Part shown: in pieces, positions 8,801 to 15,640 of the stretch
Position numbering within the stretch: the first letter of the stretch is position 1
Layout: each line of letters begins with the position of its first letter
Origin: an uncultured Bacilli bacterium
GTDB taxonomy: Bacteria; Bacillota_I; Bacilli_A; RF39; UBA660
NCBI GenBank assembly: GCA_947628105.1
Contig: CANQYN010000007.1
Location: 1-23,611 of the forward strand
Direction: 5' to 3'
Length of the DNA stretch: 23,611 bases
The notes under the pieces: model-generated
What the model saw: only the letters and a program-made list of their open reading frames with translations
What the model was told of the DNA's origin: nothing
Databases searched by the model: none
Made by a program: the position numbers and the translations under genes

Positions 8801-10207
8801 GCCGCAGAAGAAACGACAAAAGAATTTGATCGCTTTGTCGATGAACAAGAAGAAACAAAGGTAGATATCACTCAACCATTTTCTAAAAATACGACTTTAA
8901 AAGCCCAATATAATGTAATCGTAACTATTTCAGAAGAGACATTTACTTTAAAAGAAGGTCAAAAATTAAGTCAATCATTAGATGCTGTTCGAATTGAAAA
9001 TTTATTAGAAGCATTGAAAAAAGTAGATCATAAAACCTTTGTTAAATTTATTGATAAAAAAGGAAAAACAATCGATTTAGATACAGAAATTTATGAAAAT
9101 ACAACAATTATCGCTCAATATAATATTACCGTTATTATCAATGATGAGTCCTTTGTTATAGAAGAAAATTCTTCTTTACAAAATTTAAGTTCAGAAGATA
9201 AAAAACGGTTAACAAAATTAAAAACTCCACAAGAAGGTTATATTTTTAAAGGATTTAGAACTTTAGATGGACGGACTATTTCAGAATCAGATAAGTTAGA
9301 TAGCGATATTCAACTAGAAACGGTATTTGAAAAGGCCTTTTTAGAACGGCCTAGCGCTAAAGCATATGAAAATGGATATGATTCTATTCGAATAGAAGTT
9401 AGTAAAATATCAGGGGCAGAAGGTTATGATATTTATCGAGCTACTAGTCATAATGGAACTTACACCAAATTAAAAGATGCTAGTTCATTTACTTATATCG
9501 ATAAATCGAAAGTGACAAGTCAATATAATGTAAATCCTGGGTGGACATATTATTATAAAATAAGAGTATGGCGGAAGATAAATGGTCAAAAAGTTTATGC
9601 CGATGAGATTATTATTCAAGGAAAAACTAATCTTTCTAAGCCAAGTGTAAAAGCATCTTCTGGAGGATATAACGCTGTAAAACTTGTTATCAATAAAGTG
9701 GCTGGAGCACAAGGTTATGATATTTATCGAGCTACTTCCAAAAATGGAAAGTATACAAAATTAAAAAAATCATCATCTCTTACTTATATTGATAAGTCCA
9801 AGGTAACAAGTCCTTATAATATACAGACAGGGTTTGCTTATTACTACAAGGTAATTGCTTATCGTACAGTAAGTGGAAAAAAGGTAAGTTCAGAAGCTAC
9901 TATATTGACAGGAAAAGCTTTACCAGGAAAAACAAAAGTAAGTTTATCAAAATATAATAATAGTACTATCAAGTTAAAATGGAATAAGGTGGCCGGAGCT
10001 AGCGGTTATGAAATTTATCGAGCTCTTAGTACTAACGGAAAATATACTAAAGTGACAACGATCAAAAAGGGAAGTACTACTTCTTATAACAATAAAAATC
10101 GTGCTAGAGGAAGAAGATATTATTATAAAATAAAAGCTTATCGCACAGTAAATGGTAAGAAAATTTATGGTGGCAATGCGAATGTCGCAAGTTATGTTAT
10201 AAAATAA
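5819..10207 (+). CDS. Secreted modular protein: beta-helix, eleven ~66-residue repeats, three FN3 domains
   Basis: A 1462-residue exported protein of unknown ligand. It begins with a signal peptide (MKQRK, hydrophobic VLMVIISLFMVLFI, likely cleavage after VEA, residue about 26). Residues about 29-360 resemble a right-handed parallel beta-helix (NLQQVFDDAEEGSTIIF, SLTIKGSGYNTII, repeated FSGNSTL/FTGNSTL rungs). Residues 422-1175 are eleven modules, most ending in SKNTTLxAKYNV; the eight central ones (502-1033) alternate between two types. Three fibronectin type III-like domains follow, from about 1176, 1271 and 1368 (GYDIYRATSxNGxYTKL, YYYKIxAYRTVxGKK). There is no LPxTG, C-terminal membrane helix or lipobox, so attachment, if any, must be non-covalent. 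An adhesin or wall-associated role is inference. Confidence 0.85.
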   Translation: MKQRKYRVLMVIISLFMVLFIPKVEADGAVITVGTGSIGQGKKYENLQQVFDDAEEGSTIIFEDGSYNYGTEQVSNAAGNGQQTKYKSVTINKSLTIKGSGYNTIILSPFKITGTDKEDKINLESFASGTQEPAHTTIFIDIESPVNLTIKDARIHYMSRNLDSDVKTLYIHNTADYSNVTIDNSSLNAILDGALIESSHTNFTVKNNSQFGGRIALSLKNGTDNTVSFSGNSTLNGLSYIISKDAEEAIQIINQKRLIINVEDSTFQAVKAPKEKETHAISFDGTQTSEDTQINFTGNSTLKTEDPEGKLISFGTGNTADHNNRIALSSGTTVEPSDISTKYDDAEGGNYVVVGIYDYKGDCVIKSYNKSEALPDNEVPKDNIDGYRLKEVKYQTESGQSGAFENNAEIMTENMDIIPKYVKLINVQIGDSEENKFVLEEGQSLDDIVDEPTKGKITKALDELKVNGDKFFDKFVNEEGETIETSTKLYQNTKISAKFLVKVSYHQLEEKIEDGTSLGEKYTIFENQANIDGPDKIFSKFEDEMGEEVTKDTPLSKNTTLTAKYNVEVKFKEKTYTTEEGKSLSIEDQQAINKAAEEATKEFDQFVNEQEEGTKVDITQPFSKNTTLKAKYNVTVSFNNGVKATIPEGSSLSEKYDEIKVEATGLEPNKIFDKFVDENGEEVTKETPLSKNTVLTAKYNVEVKFKGKTYTTEAGKTLNEEDQRAINQAAEETTKEFDCFVDEQEEGTTVDITQPFSKNTTLQAKYNVTVSFNNGVKATIPEGSSLGEKYDEIKAEAERLEPNKTFDKFVEGEQEITKGTSLSKNTVLTAKYNVVITYKEQHYTIPDNTSLSEENQQAINKAAEETTKEFDCFVDEQEGTKVDITQPFSKNTTLKAKYNVTVSFNNGVKATIPEGSSLGEKYDEIKVEAMGLEPNQTFDKFEDENGEEVTKNTPLSKNTTLTAKYNVEVKFKGKTYTTEAGKTLSEEDQQAINQAAEETTKEFDRFVDEQEETKVDITQPFSKNTTLKAQYNVIVTISEETFTLKEGQKLSQSLDAVRIENLLEALKKVDHKTFVKFIDKKGKTIDLDTEIYENTTIIAQYNITVIINDESFVIEENSSLQNLSSEDKKRLTKLKTPQEGYIFKGFRTLDGRTISESDKLDSDIQLETVFEKAFLERPSAKAYENGYDSIRIEVSKISGAEGYDIYRATSHNGTYTKLKDASSFTYIDKSKVTSQYNVNPGWTYYYKIRVWRKINGQKVYADEIIIQGKTNLSKPSVKASSGGYNAVKLVINKVAGAQGYDIYRATSKNGKYTKLKKSSSLTYIDKSKVTSPYNIQTGFAYYYKVIAYRTVSGKKVSSEATILTGKALPGKTKVSLSKYNNSTIKLKWNKVAGASGYEIYRALSTNGKYTKVTTIKKGSTTSYNNKNRARGRRYYYKIKAYRTVNGKKIYGGNANVASYVIK
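7322..8917 (+). repeat. Higher-order A/B tandem repeat in the surface protein gene
   Basis: Eight modules of about 200 bp form four B-A dimers with a period of about 400 bp. B modules read TVSFNNGVKATIPEGSSL..KYDEIK..EPN..FDKF. A modules read EVKFKGKTYTTEAGK.L..EDQ.AINQAAEE.TKEFD.FV. The central copies are nearly identical at DNA level, for example the A starts at about 7519, 7921 and 8719. The first dimer (from 7322) and the flanking modules (7082-7321 and 8918-9343) are more diverged. Confidence 0.9.
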
Positions 10208-10210
10208 ATA

Positions 10211-10252
10211 AAAGCTCATCGATAAATTTTATCAATGGGCTTTTTATTTTTT
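10211..10252 (+). terminator. Intrinsic terminator after the surface protein gene
   Basis: AAAGCTCATCGATAAA (10211-10226) pairs with TTTATCAATGGGCTTT (ending about 10243), with one G-U pair and one mismatch, then a T-rich tail. Confidence 0.85.
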
Positions 10253-10263
10253 AAAATATGTAT

Positions 10264-10287
10264 TATAATATATCATATAGAGGTGAT
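10264..10287 (+). promoter_or_regulatory. Promoter -10 and ribosome binding site of the coiled-coil/mutM unit
   Basis: TATAAT is at 10264-10269, with a poor -35 (TTTTTA at 10241). AGGTGAT at 10281-10287 is the ribosome binding site, five bases before the ATG at 10293. Confidence 0.55.
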
Positions 10288-10292
10288 AATAA

Positions 10293-10598
10293 ATGAATGA
10301 TAATAAAAATCGATTGGATGAGTTAAAAAAACAATATGATTCTGTCGTAGCAGAAATACAAAAATTATTAAAAAAAGATAAAAGTAAAACATTGACAGAA
10401 TTACAACAAAAGATGCAACCATTACTTGCTCAAAAAGATACTTTAGTTCAACAGTTAAACCAATTATATAAAGTTGTCAAAGTAGATTTGGAAAATCAAA
10501 GAAAGCAACTAAAAATAAAAGAAGCTGAAATTAAAAAGCAAGCAAAAGCACAAAAGAAAAAAGCTCGTGAACAAAAAAGACAGACAAAGGCATCTTAA
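10293..10598 (+). CDS. Small charged coiled-coil protein upstream of mutM
   Basis: A 101-residue protein that I do not recognise. It is nearly all predicted helix: a heptad-like N-terminal part (NRLDELKKQYDSVVAEIQKLL), a Gln/Leu-rich middle (LAQKDTLVQQLNQLYKVV), and a strongly basic Lys/Ala/Gln tail (KKQAKAQKKKAREQKRQTKAS). There is no signal peptide, membrane segment or Cys. A good AGGTGAT site and a start 2 bp before mutM support it as a real gene translated just ahead of mutM. The basic tail could bind nucleic acid or the ribosome; this is speculation. Confidence 0.7.
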   Translation: MNDNKNRLDELKKQYDSVVAEIQKLLKKDKSKTLTELQQKMQPLLAQKDTLVQQLNQLYKVVKVDLENQRKQLKIKEAEIKKQAKAQKKKAREQKRQTKAS

Positions 10599-10600
10599 AT

Positions 10601-11413
10601 ATGCCAGAATTACCAGAAGTAGAGACAGTAAAAGAGACATTAAAGAAAAGATTATTGGGGCAAAAAATATTAGATGTTGATATTATTTATCCTAATATTA
10701 TCGAATATCCTTCGATAAAACAATTTCAAGATAAAATAAAAGGACAAGTTATTCATAATATATCAAGAAGAGGAAAATGGCTTCTTTTTGAATTGGATAA
10801 CGATATATTATTGAGTCATCTTCGCATGGAAGGAAGATATTATTTTAAAGATAAAAATGATTTATTAGAAAAGCATGAACATATCATATTTCATTTTCAT
10901 GATTTTGATTTACGATATGTCGATACGAGAAAATTTGGAAGAATGCATCTTCTAACAAAAGAGGAAGTTCAAAATAAAAAACCATTATATGGATTAGGAT
11001 TAGAACCTTTCGATTCTGAGTTAAATGAAGATTATTTAAAAACAAAATGGAGAAAAAAAGAAATTCCTATCAAAACCGCGTTATTAGATCAAACGGTAAT
11101 TACAGGAATTGGAAATATTTATGTCAATGAGATTTTGTTTGCTAGTAAAATTAATCCGTTAAAAAAGGCATCTTCTTTAAAAAGAGACGAATTAGAAAAA
11201 ATTATTTTTCATACTAAAAAAATTTTAAAAGAAGCTATAAAACAAGGAGGAACAACGATTAAAAGTTATGAATCTAGTAAAGGAGTTCACGGCAGATTTC
11301 AACGTCAGTTATTGATTCATGAGAAGACGATATGTCCTATTTGTCATGAAAAAATAAAAAAAGAAAAAATCGGTGGAAGAGGTACTTATTACTGTCCAAA
11401 TTGTCAAAGATAG
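10601..11413 (+). CDS. mutM: Formamidopyrimidine-DNA glycosylase (Fpg/MutM)
   Basis: A base-excision repair enzyme that removes 8-oxoguanine and formamidopyrimidines and cleaves the abasic site. It has 270 residues, the usual length. It starts MPELPEVETV, where Pro2 (Pro1 of the mature protein) is the Schiff-base nucleophile and the next Glu is catalytic. RRGKWLLF carries the conserved DNA-contact Lys. TGIGNIYVNEILF is the helix-two-turn-helix segment with the conserved Asn. The C-terminal zinc finger is C245-x2-C248-x16-C265-x2-C268 with GRGTYYCPNCQ. The start is 2 bp after the preceding stop with only a weak ribosome binding site (AAAGG at 10586-10590), so translation is probably coupled. 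A terminator follows. Confidence 0.96.
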   Translation: MPELPEVETVKETLKKRLLGQKILDVDIIYPNIIEYPSIKQFQDKIKGQVIHNISRRGKWLLFELDNDILLSHLRMEGRYYFKDKNDLLEKHEHIIFHFHDFDLRYVDTRKFGRMHLLTKEEVQNKKPLYGLGLEPFDSELNEDYLKTKWRKKEIPIKTALLDQTVITGIGNIYVNEILFASKINPLKKASSLKRDELEKIIFHTKKILKEAIKQGGTTIKSYESSKGVHGRFQRQLLIHEKTICPICHEKIKKEKIGGRGTYYCPNCQR

Positions 11414-11419
11414 AAAGAG

Positions 11420-11448
11420 AAAAAAATACAAAATAATTGTATTTTTTT
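11420..11448 (+). terminator. Intrinsic terminator after mutM
   Basis: AAAAAATACAA (11421-11431) pairs with TTGTATTTTTT (11437-11447) around an AATAA loop. Confidence 0.85.
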
Positions 11449-11477
11449 CATTTTTACTTTATATTCTATTTAAAAAT

Positions 11478-11500
11478 TGTTATAATGTATAATAGGTGAT
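11478..11500 (+). promoter_or_regulatory. Extended -10 promoter and ribosome binding site of the pyruvate kinase/GH31 operon
   Basis: TG-T-TATAAT lies at 11478-11486. The -35 is weak (TTTATA, 11458-11463, 17-bp spacer). AGGTGAT at 11494-11500 is the ribosome binding site before ATG 11504. The expected start of transcription is at or next to the ribosome binding site. Confidence 0.7.
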
Positions 11501-11503
11501 CCT

Positions 11504-12922
11504 ATGAAAAAAACAAAGATTGTTGCGACGATTGGACCAGTTAGTGAATCAAAAGAAATATTAAAAGAATTAATATTAAATGGGATGAATGTCGCAAGAA
11601 TTAATATGGCTCATGCAAACGAAGAATTTCTGACAAATGTTGTCAAAAAAATAAATATATTAAATAAAGAATTATCTACTAATGTAGCTGTTATGGTAGA
11701 TTTAGAAGGACCACAAGTATCAATTGGGAAATTGATGGGGAATATCGCTTATTTACAAACAGGAGATAAAATTCGAATTTATATGAATCCGGATTTATTA
11801 GGAGATAGTACTAAATTTTCTGTCGATTATCCTAATTTAATTCATGAAGTAAAAGTAAATACCATTATGAAGACCAGTGATGGGTTAGTAGAATTAAAAG
11901 TATTAGATAAAGGGAAAGATTATTTATTATGTCAAGTTATGATAGGAGGATATATTTATTCAAATCGGACAATCAATATCATAGGAATTAAGTTATCAAT
12001 GCCATTTTTAAGTGAAAAAGATAAAAAAGATATTGCTTTAGCTAGTCAATTACATGCCGATTTTCTGGCTTTATCATTTGTTCAATCAAGTGAAGATGTA
12101 TTAAAAGTAAACGACATGTTAATTAATATTAATGATTCTCATATGAGTTTAATTGCTAAAATAGAAAATGAAGATGCTGTTGAAGATTTGGATGAAATTA
12201 TCAAAGTAAGCGACGGCATTATGGTAGCTCGTGGTGATTTAGGAGTAGAACTTCCTTTTGAAAGAATTCCGGGAATTCAAAAAATGATTATTAATAAATG
12301 TCATTACATGAGTAAAATTAGTATTGTCGCAACTGAAATGATGTCTTCTATGGAAAAAAATGAACGTCCTACAAGAGCAGAAGTGAGTGATGTTGCAACG
12401 GCAGTAAATGAAGCGGTAGATGCTGTCATGTTAAGTGGAGAAACGACGATTGGAAAATATCCTATTGAGACGTTACGTTTGATGAGTAAAATTGTAGAAA
12501 CGGCTGAAGAAGATACGAATTATTATCAATTATTTGATAATGCTACTAGGACAGAAAAGCAAGATACGACAGGTTCGATTGCCTATAGTGTAGTAGATTG
12601 TGCTAATCGTCTTCGCTGTTCGGCTATCGTAACTCCTACAATGAGTGGTTACACCGCTCGAAAAATTAGTCGGTTTCGACCAAAATATCCAATTATTGCT
12701 CTGACACCAAAGGAAGAGGTAGCCAAGAACTTAGCTTGTTATTATGGGATTTACCCTGTTAAAATAACAGCACTAAAATCATTCGATGATATGATGATAA
12801 AATCACTTGATATTGTAAAAGAAATGTGTCAATTAGAAGAAGGGGATAAATTTATTGTTACAGGGGGATATCCTTTTAAAGACGTAAAACATACGAATTT
12901 TATGAAAGTAGAAGAAATTTAG
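11504..12922 (+). CDS. pyk: Pyruvate kinase, divergent
   Basis: A 472-residue pyruvate kinase-fold protein; the family makes pyruvate and ATP from phosphoenolpyruvate. The start KTKIVATIGP, phosphate/metal residues AKIEN (K219, E221), VARGDLGVE (D245), ATEMM (T277), NERPTRAEVSDVA and MLSGETTIGKYP are conserved, and the C-terminal domain ends TNFMKVEEI. Several normally invariant positions differ: RxNFSHG reads RINMAHAN (Ser to Ala36), DTKGPEIR reads DLEGPQVS (Thr to Leu67, Lys to Glu68, Glu to Gln71), and SFVR reads SFVQ. Asn34 and Asp66 remain, but Ser and Thr ligands of the monovalent cation are gone. It may be K+-independent, altered in activity, or a second pyruvate kinase. The GH31 gene follows after 15 bp, in one operon. 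Confidence 0.88.
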   Translation: MKKTKIVATIGPVSESKEILKELILNGMNVARINMAHANEEFLTNVVKKINILNKELSTNVAVMVDLEGPQVSIGKLMGNIAYLQTGDKIRIYMNPDLLGDSTKFSVDYPNLIHEVKVNTIMKTSDGLVELKVLDKGKDYLLCQVMIGGYIYSNRTINIIGIKLSMPFLSEKDKKDIALASQLHADFLALSFVQSSEDVLKVNDMLININDSHMSLIAKIENEDAVEDLDEIIKVSDGIMVARGDLGVELPFERIPGIQKMIINKCHYMSKISIVATEMMSSMEKNERPTRAEVSDVATAVNEAVDAVMLSGETTIGKYPIETLRLMSKIVETAEEDTNYYQLFDNATRTEKQDTTGSIAYSVVDCANRLRCSAIVTPTMSGYTARKISRFRPKYPIIALTPKEEVAKNLACYYGIYPVKITALKSFDDMMIKSLDIVKEMCQLEEGDKFIVTGGYPFKDVKHTNFMKVEEI

Positions 12923-12937
12923 AAAAAGGGTGATAGT

Positions 12938-15367
12938 GTGTACAATTTAGGGGAACAATTTAAATTTAATTATGATCTAGCAAAACCGACAGCGGATAAT
13001 GTAGTACAAGGAAAATACTATCGTTTTACGGTCTTATCAGAACGGTTAATTCGAGTAGAATATAGTACTGAGGGTATCTTTGAAGATAAGCCAACTACTC
13101 AAGTTTGGTATCGCAATATGCCTAAAGTAAATTTTACTGTTTCTGATAATAATTCTACCTTAGTTATACAAACCAAATATTTTAAATTAATCTATGCGAA
13201 AGAGAGATCTTTTGAAGGAAGTAAAGTAAATCCAGGAGCTAATTTAAAAATTGAATTATTAAATACAAATCGTTATTGGTTTTATTTAAATCCTGAAGTT
13301 AGAAATTATGGAACGCCTAGTTTATCGTTAGATAATAGCGATGGAAAGATGAAATTATCAAAAGGTCTTTATTCGACAGATGGGTATGCTAGTATCGATG
13401 ATTCTAAAAGCCCTATTATGAGTGAGACAGGGACAGTTCAAAAAAGGGAACATGTTGAAATAGATACTTATGTATTTATGTATTATACTGATTTTGAAGG
13501 ATGTTTACGAGATTATTATATGATAACTGGAGCCCCTGCTTTAGTACCACGATATGCATTAGGAAATTGGTGGAGTCGTGAAAAGGCTTATACCGAAGAA
13601 GAAATTGATGAATTAATTGATAACTTTGATTATTGGGATGTTCCTCTATCTATTTTCTTATTTGATAAAGATTGGCATATTCGAAATCATAATAACAAGC
13701 CCCAAGAAAGTGGTTTTTCTTGGAATAGAGAATTAATTCAAAAACCGAATCGATTAGTAAATTTTTTGCATAGTAAATCGATTCATATCGGGTTAAATGT
13801 AAATCCCATTGGAGGAATCTTTCCTTATGAAGAAAACTTTGATTATGTTGCCAAATATTTACCTAAAGATGAAAATGGAATAATCCCTTTTGCGGTATTG
13901 AATCCACGATATATTGATGTTTATTTAAAATTTTTAATCAATCCATTAGATGCTATGGGAATCGATTTTTATTGGATTGATGTCAATGAAAAAACACATC
14001 CATTCGCTTTATTTTTACTAAATCATTATCAATTTAATAATAATTTAGCAGCGGGTGGAAAAAGACCGATTATTTTAACGAGAAATAGTGGAATTGCCGC
14101 CCATCGTTATCCCGTATTATATTCTGGGAAGACAGTGGTAGATTGGGAAACATTAAAAACGGTTACGTTACATAATGTCATGGAAACCAATATGGGAGCT
14201 AATTTTTGGGCTCATAATATTGCTGGATTTGAAGGGGGAATGGAAGATAATGAATTATATACTCGTTTTGTACAATTCGCTGTCTTTTCTCCTATTGTAA
14301 AATTTGGCTCACATGCTGGAAAATATTATCGAAGAGAGCCATGGGAATGGAATTATAAAACATATGAAATAGCGAAACGATATTTGAAATTACGTCATCA
14401 ATTAATTCCGTATTTATATTCGGAAGCTTATAAATATCATAAATATGGTAAGCCTTTGATTATTCCTCTTTATTATCGTTATCCAGAATTTTATGATGAT
14501 GAATATTACAAAAGAGAATATTATTTAGGAAGTAATTTCTTTATCGCTCCTATTACGACAACAAAAGACTATGTTATGAACCGAGTAATTCATAAATTTT
14601 ATTTACCAGAAGGGGTTTGGTATGATTATGTGACAGGGCGTAAATATATGGGAAAAAATAGTTATATTTCTTTCTTTAAAGATGAAGATTATCCTGTTTT
14701 TGTATCTGCGGGAGCTATTATTCCTTTAGTAAATGCGGCTCGTGAATTTAATTTAAATGAAGTAAAACCTCCAAAAAATATGGAAATTCAAATTTTCCCA
14801 GGTCAAAGTAATTCATATGAATTATATGAAGATGATGGAGAGACAGAAAAATATAAATCAGGAGAATTTATGAGAACTTCGATTGATTATAACTATATGC
14901 CTAATAATCATACTGTTATTATTCGATCTATCGAAGGGAAACCAAATGTAATTCCTGATCGTAGAAATTATCGAATTTGTTTTCGAAATACCAATGAGTC
15001 TAATGAAGTTATTGTTTATTTTAATGATAAACAAATTCCGTTTAGAAAATCATTTAATAAAAATCGATTCATTATTGAAATCGATAGTGTTCCAACGAAT
15101 GGACAACTTTCTATTAACTGTAAAGGAAGCGATATTGAAATACCTGCCGAACAATTATTGCGACAAGATTATGTTTCTATCATTTCGGATTTACAAATTA
15201 CGACTGCCTTAAAAGAAAAAATCGATTCCATTTTATTTGGGAATTTACCAACTGATAAAAAACGTATTGAAATTCGAAAATTATCTTCCAAAGGCTTGGA
15301 AAGAAAATTCGTATCGCTATTCTTAAAACTAGTAGAATATTTAGATGGACCACGCCGAAAAAAATAG
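12938..15367 (+). CDS. GH31-fold protein (alpha-glucosidase family) with altered catalytic residues
   Basis: An 809-residue protein of glycoside hydrolase family 31. It starts at GTG 12938, three bases after GGGTGAT, the same spacing as serS. An N-terminal beta-sandwich is followed by the (beta/alpha)8 barrel from about residue 205 (GNWWSREKAYTEEEIDELI), with FDKDWHIRN (D243), the nucleophile region FYWIDVNE (D348) and LTRNSG (R382). The acid/base position, normally SGD, is SGK (K398, codon AAG). The usual HDIGG Asp is Asn (HNIAG, N427), and the His of the RxH motif is replaced (VKFGS). C-terminal beta domains and a basic helical tail (about 750-809) follow. There is no signal peptide, so it is cytoplasmic. 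Family membership is clear; ordinary alpha-glucosidase activity is doubtful. Confidence 0.88.
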   Translation: MYNLGEQFKFNYDLAKPTADNVVQGKYYRFTVLSERLIRVEYSTEGIFEDKPTTQVWYRNMPKVNFTVSDNNSTLVIQTKYFKLIYAKERSFEGSKVNPGANLKIELLNTNRYWFYLNPEVRNYGTPSLSLDNSDGKMKLSKGLYSTDGYASIDDSKSPIMSETGTVQKREHVEIDTYVFMYYTDFEGCLRDYYMITGAPALVPRYALGNWWSREKAYTEEEIDELIDNFDYWDVPLSIFLFDKDWHIRNHNNKPQESGFSWNRELIQKPNRLVNFLHSKSIHIGLNVNPIGGIFPYEENFDYVAKYLPKDENGIIPFAVLNPRYIDVYLKFLINPLDAMGIDFYWIDVNEKTHPFALFLLNHYQFNNNLAAGGKRPIILTRNSGIAAHRYPVLYSGKTVVDWETLKTVTLHNVMETNMGANFWAHNIAGFEGGMEDNELYTRFVQFAVFSPIVKFGSHAGKYYRREPWEWNYKTYEIAKRYLKLRHQLIPYLYSEAYKYHKYGKPLIIPLYYRYPEFYDDEYYKREYYLGSNFFIAPITTTKDYVMNRVIHKFYLPEGVWYDYVTGRKYMGKNSYISFFKDEDYPVFVSAGAIIPLVNAAREFNLNEVKPPKNMEIQIFPGQSNSYELYEDDGETEKYKSGEFMRTSIDYNYMPNNHTVIIRSIEGKPNVIPDRRNYRICFRNTNESNEVIVYFNDKQIPFRKSFNKNRFIIEIDSVPTNGQLSINCKGSDIEIPAEQLLRQDYVSIISDLQITTALKEKIDSILFGNLPTDKKRIEIRKLSSKGLERKFVSLFLKLVEYLDGPRRKK

Positions 15368-15385
15368 AAGCTTTGCTTCTTTTTT
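15366..15385 (+). terminator. Intrinsic terminator after the GH31 gene
   Basis: AGAAGC (15366-15371), loop TTT, GCTTCT (15375-15380), then T to 15385. The stem overlaps the stop codon. Confidence 0.8.
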
Positions 15386-15387
15386 GG

Positions 15388-15416
15388 TTGAAATAAAATA
15401 AAAATTATATTATAAT
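15388..15416 (+). promoter_or_regulatory. Sigma-A promoter of the Leu T-box leader
   Basis: TTGAAA (15388-15393), 17-bp spacer, TATAAT (15411-15416). Confidence 0.88.
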
Positions 15417-15422
15417 AATATT

Positions 15423-15629
15423 CATAAGTGAAAAGCGATGATGAAAGAGTAGTAGGGTAATTTTGATTTTTTAGAGAAAAAGTGGATGGTGAAAACTTTA
15501 AACAAAATTATTTGAACTTGCTTTTTAGCTAAATTTTCGTATATCGGCGTTAACGAATTAAGAGCATAATAGTATTATGAATTAAGGTGGTAACGCGGGG
15601 TAACTCGTCCTTAACATAATACTTTTTTT
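15423..15629 (+). promoter_or_regulatory. Leucine-specific T-box leader of the membrane protein/leuS operon
   Basis: The leader has the T-box order: AGCGATGATGAAAGAGTAGTA near the 5' end, GTGGATGGTGAAAA in distal stem I, specifier loop GAA-CTT-G with CTT (Leu) at 15517-15519, then AAGGTGGTAACGCGGG, a T-box sequence with A where TGGTACCGCGG is usual. The TGGT bulge can pair with an A discriminator base followed by CCA of tRNA-Leu. It ends in a strong terminator and controls the downstream membrane protein gene and leuS. Confidence 0.92.
15571..15629 (+). terminator. Regulated terminator of the Leu T-box
   Basis: AGTATTATGAATTAAGG (15571-15587) pairs with CCTTAACATAATACT (15609-15623), with a small bulge, followed by a run of T to 15629. 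Confidence 0.9.
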
Positions 15630-15640
15630 GGAGGAGAAAA

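Noticed and set aside
7322..8917. Repeats as an insertion sequence or integrated element
   Set aside because: No transposase or terminal inverted repeats; the units are in-frame protein modules.
9485..10219. Minus-strand open frames across the FN3 domains
   Set aside because: Low-complexity shadows of the plus-strand gene with no ribosome binding site or recognisable motif.
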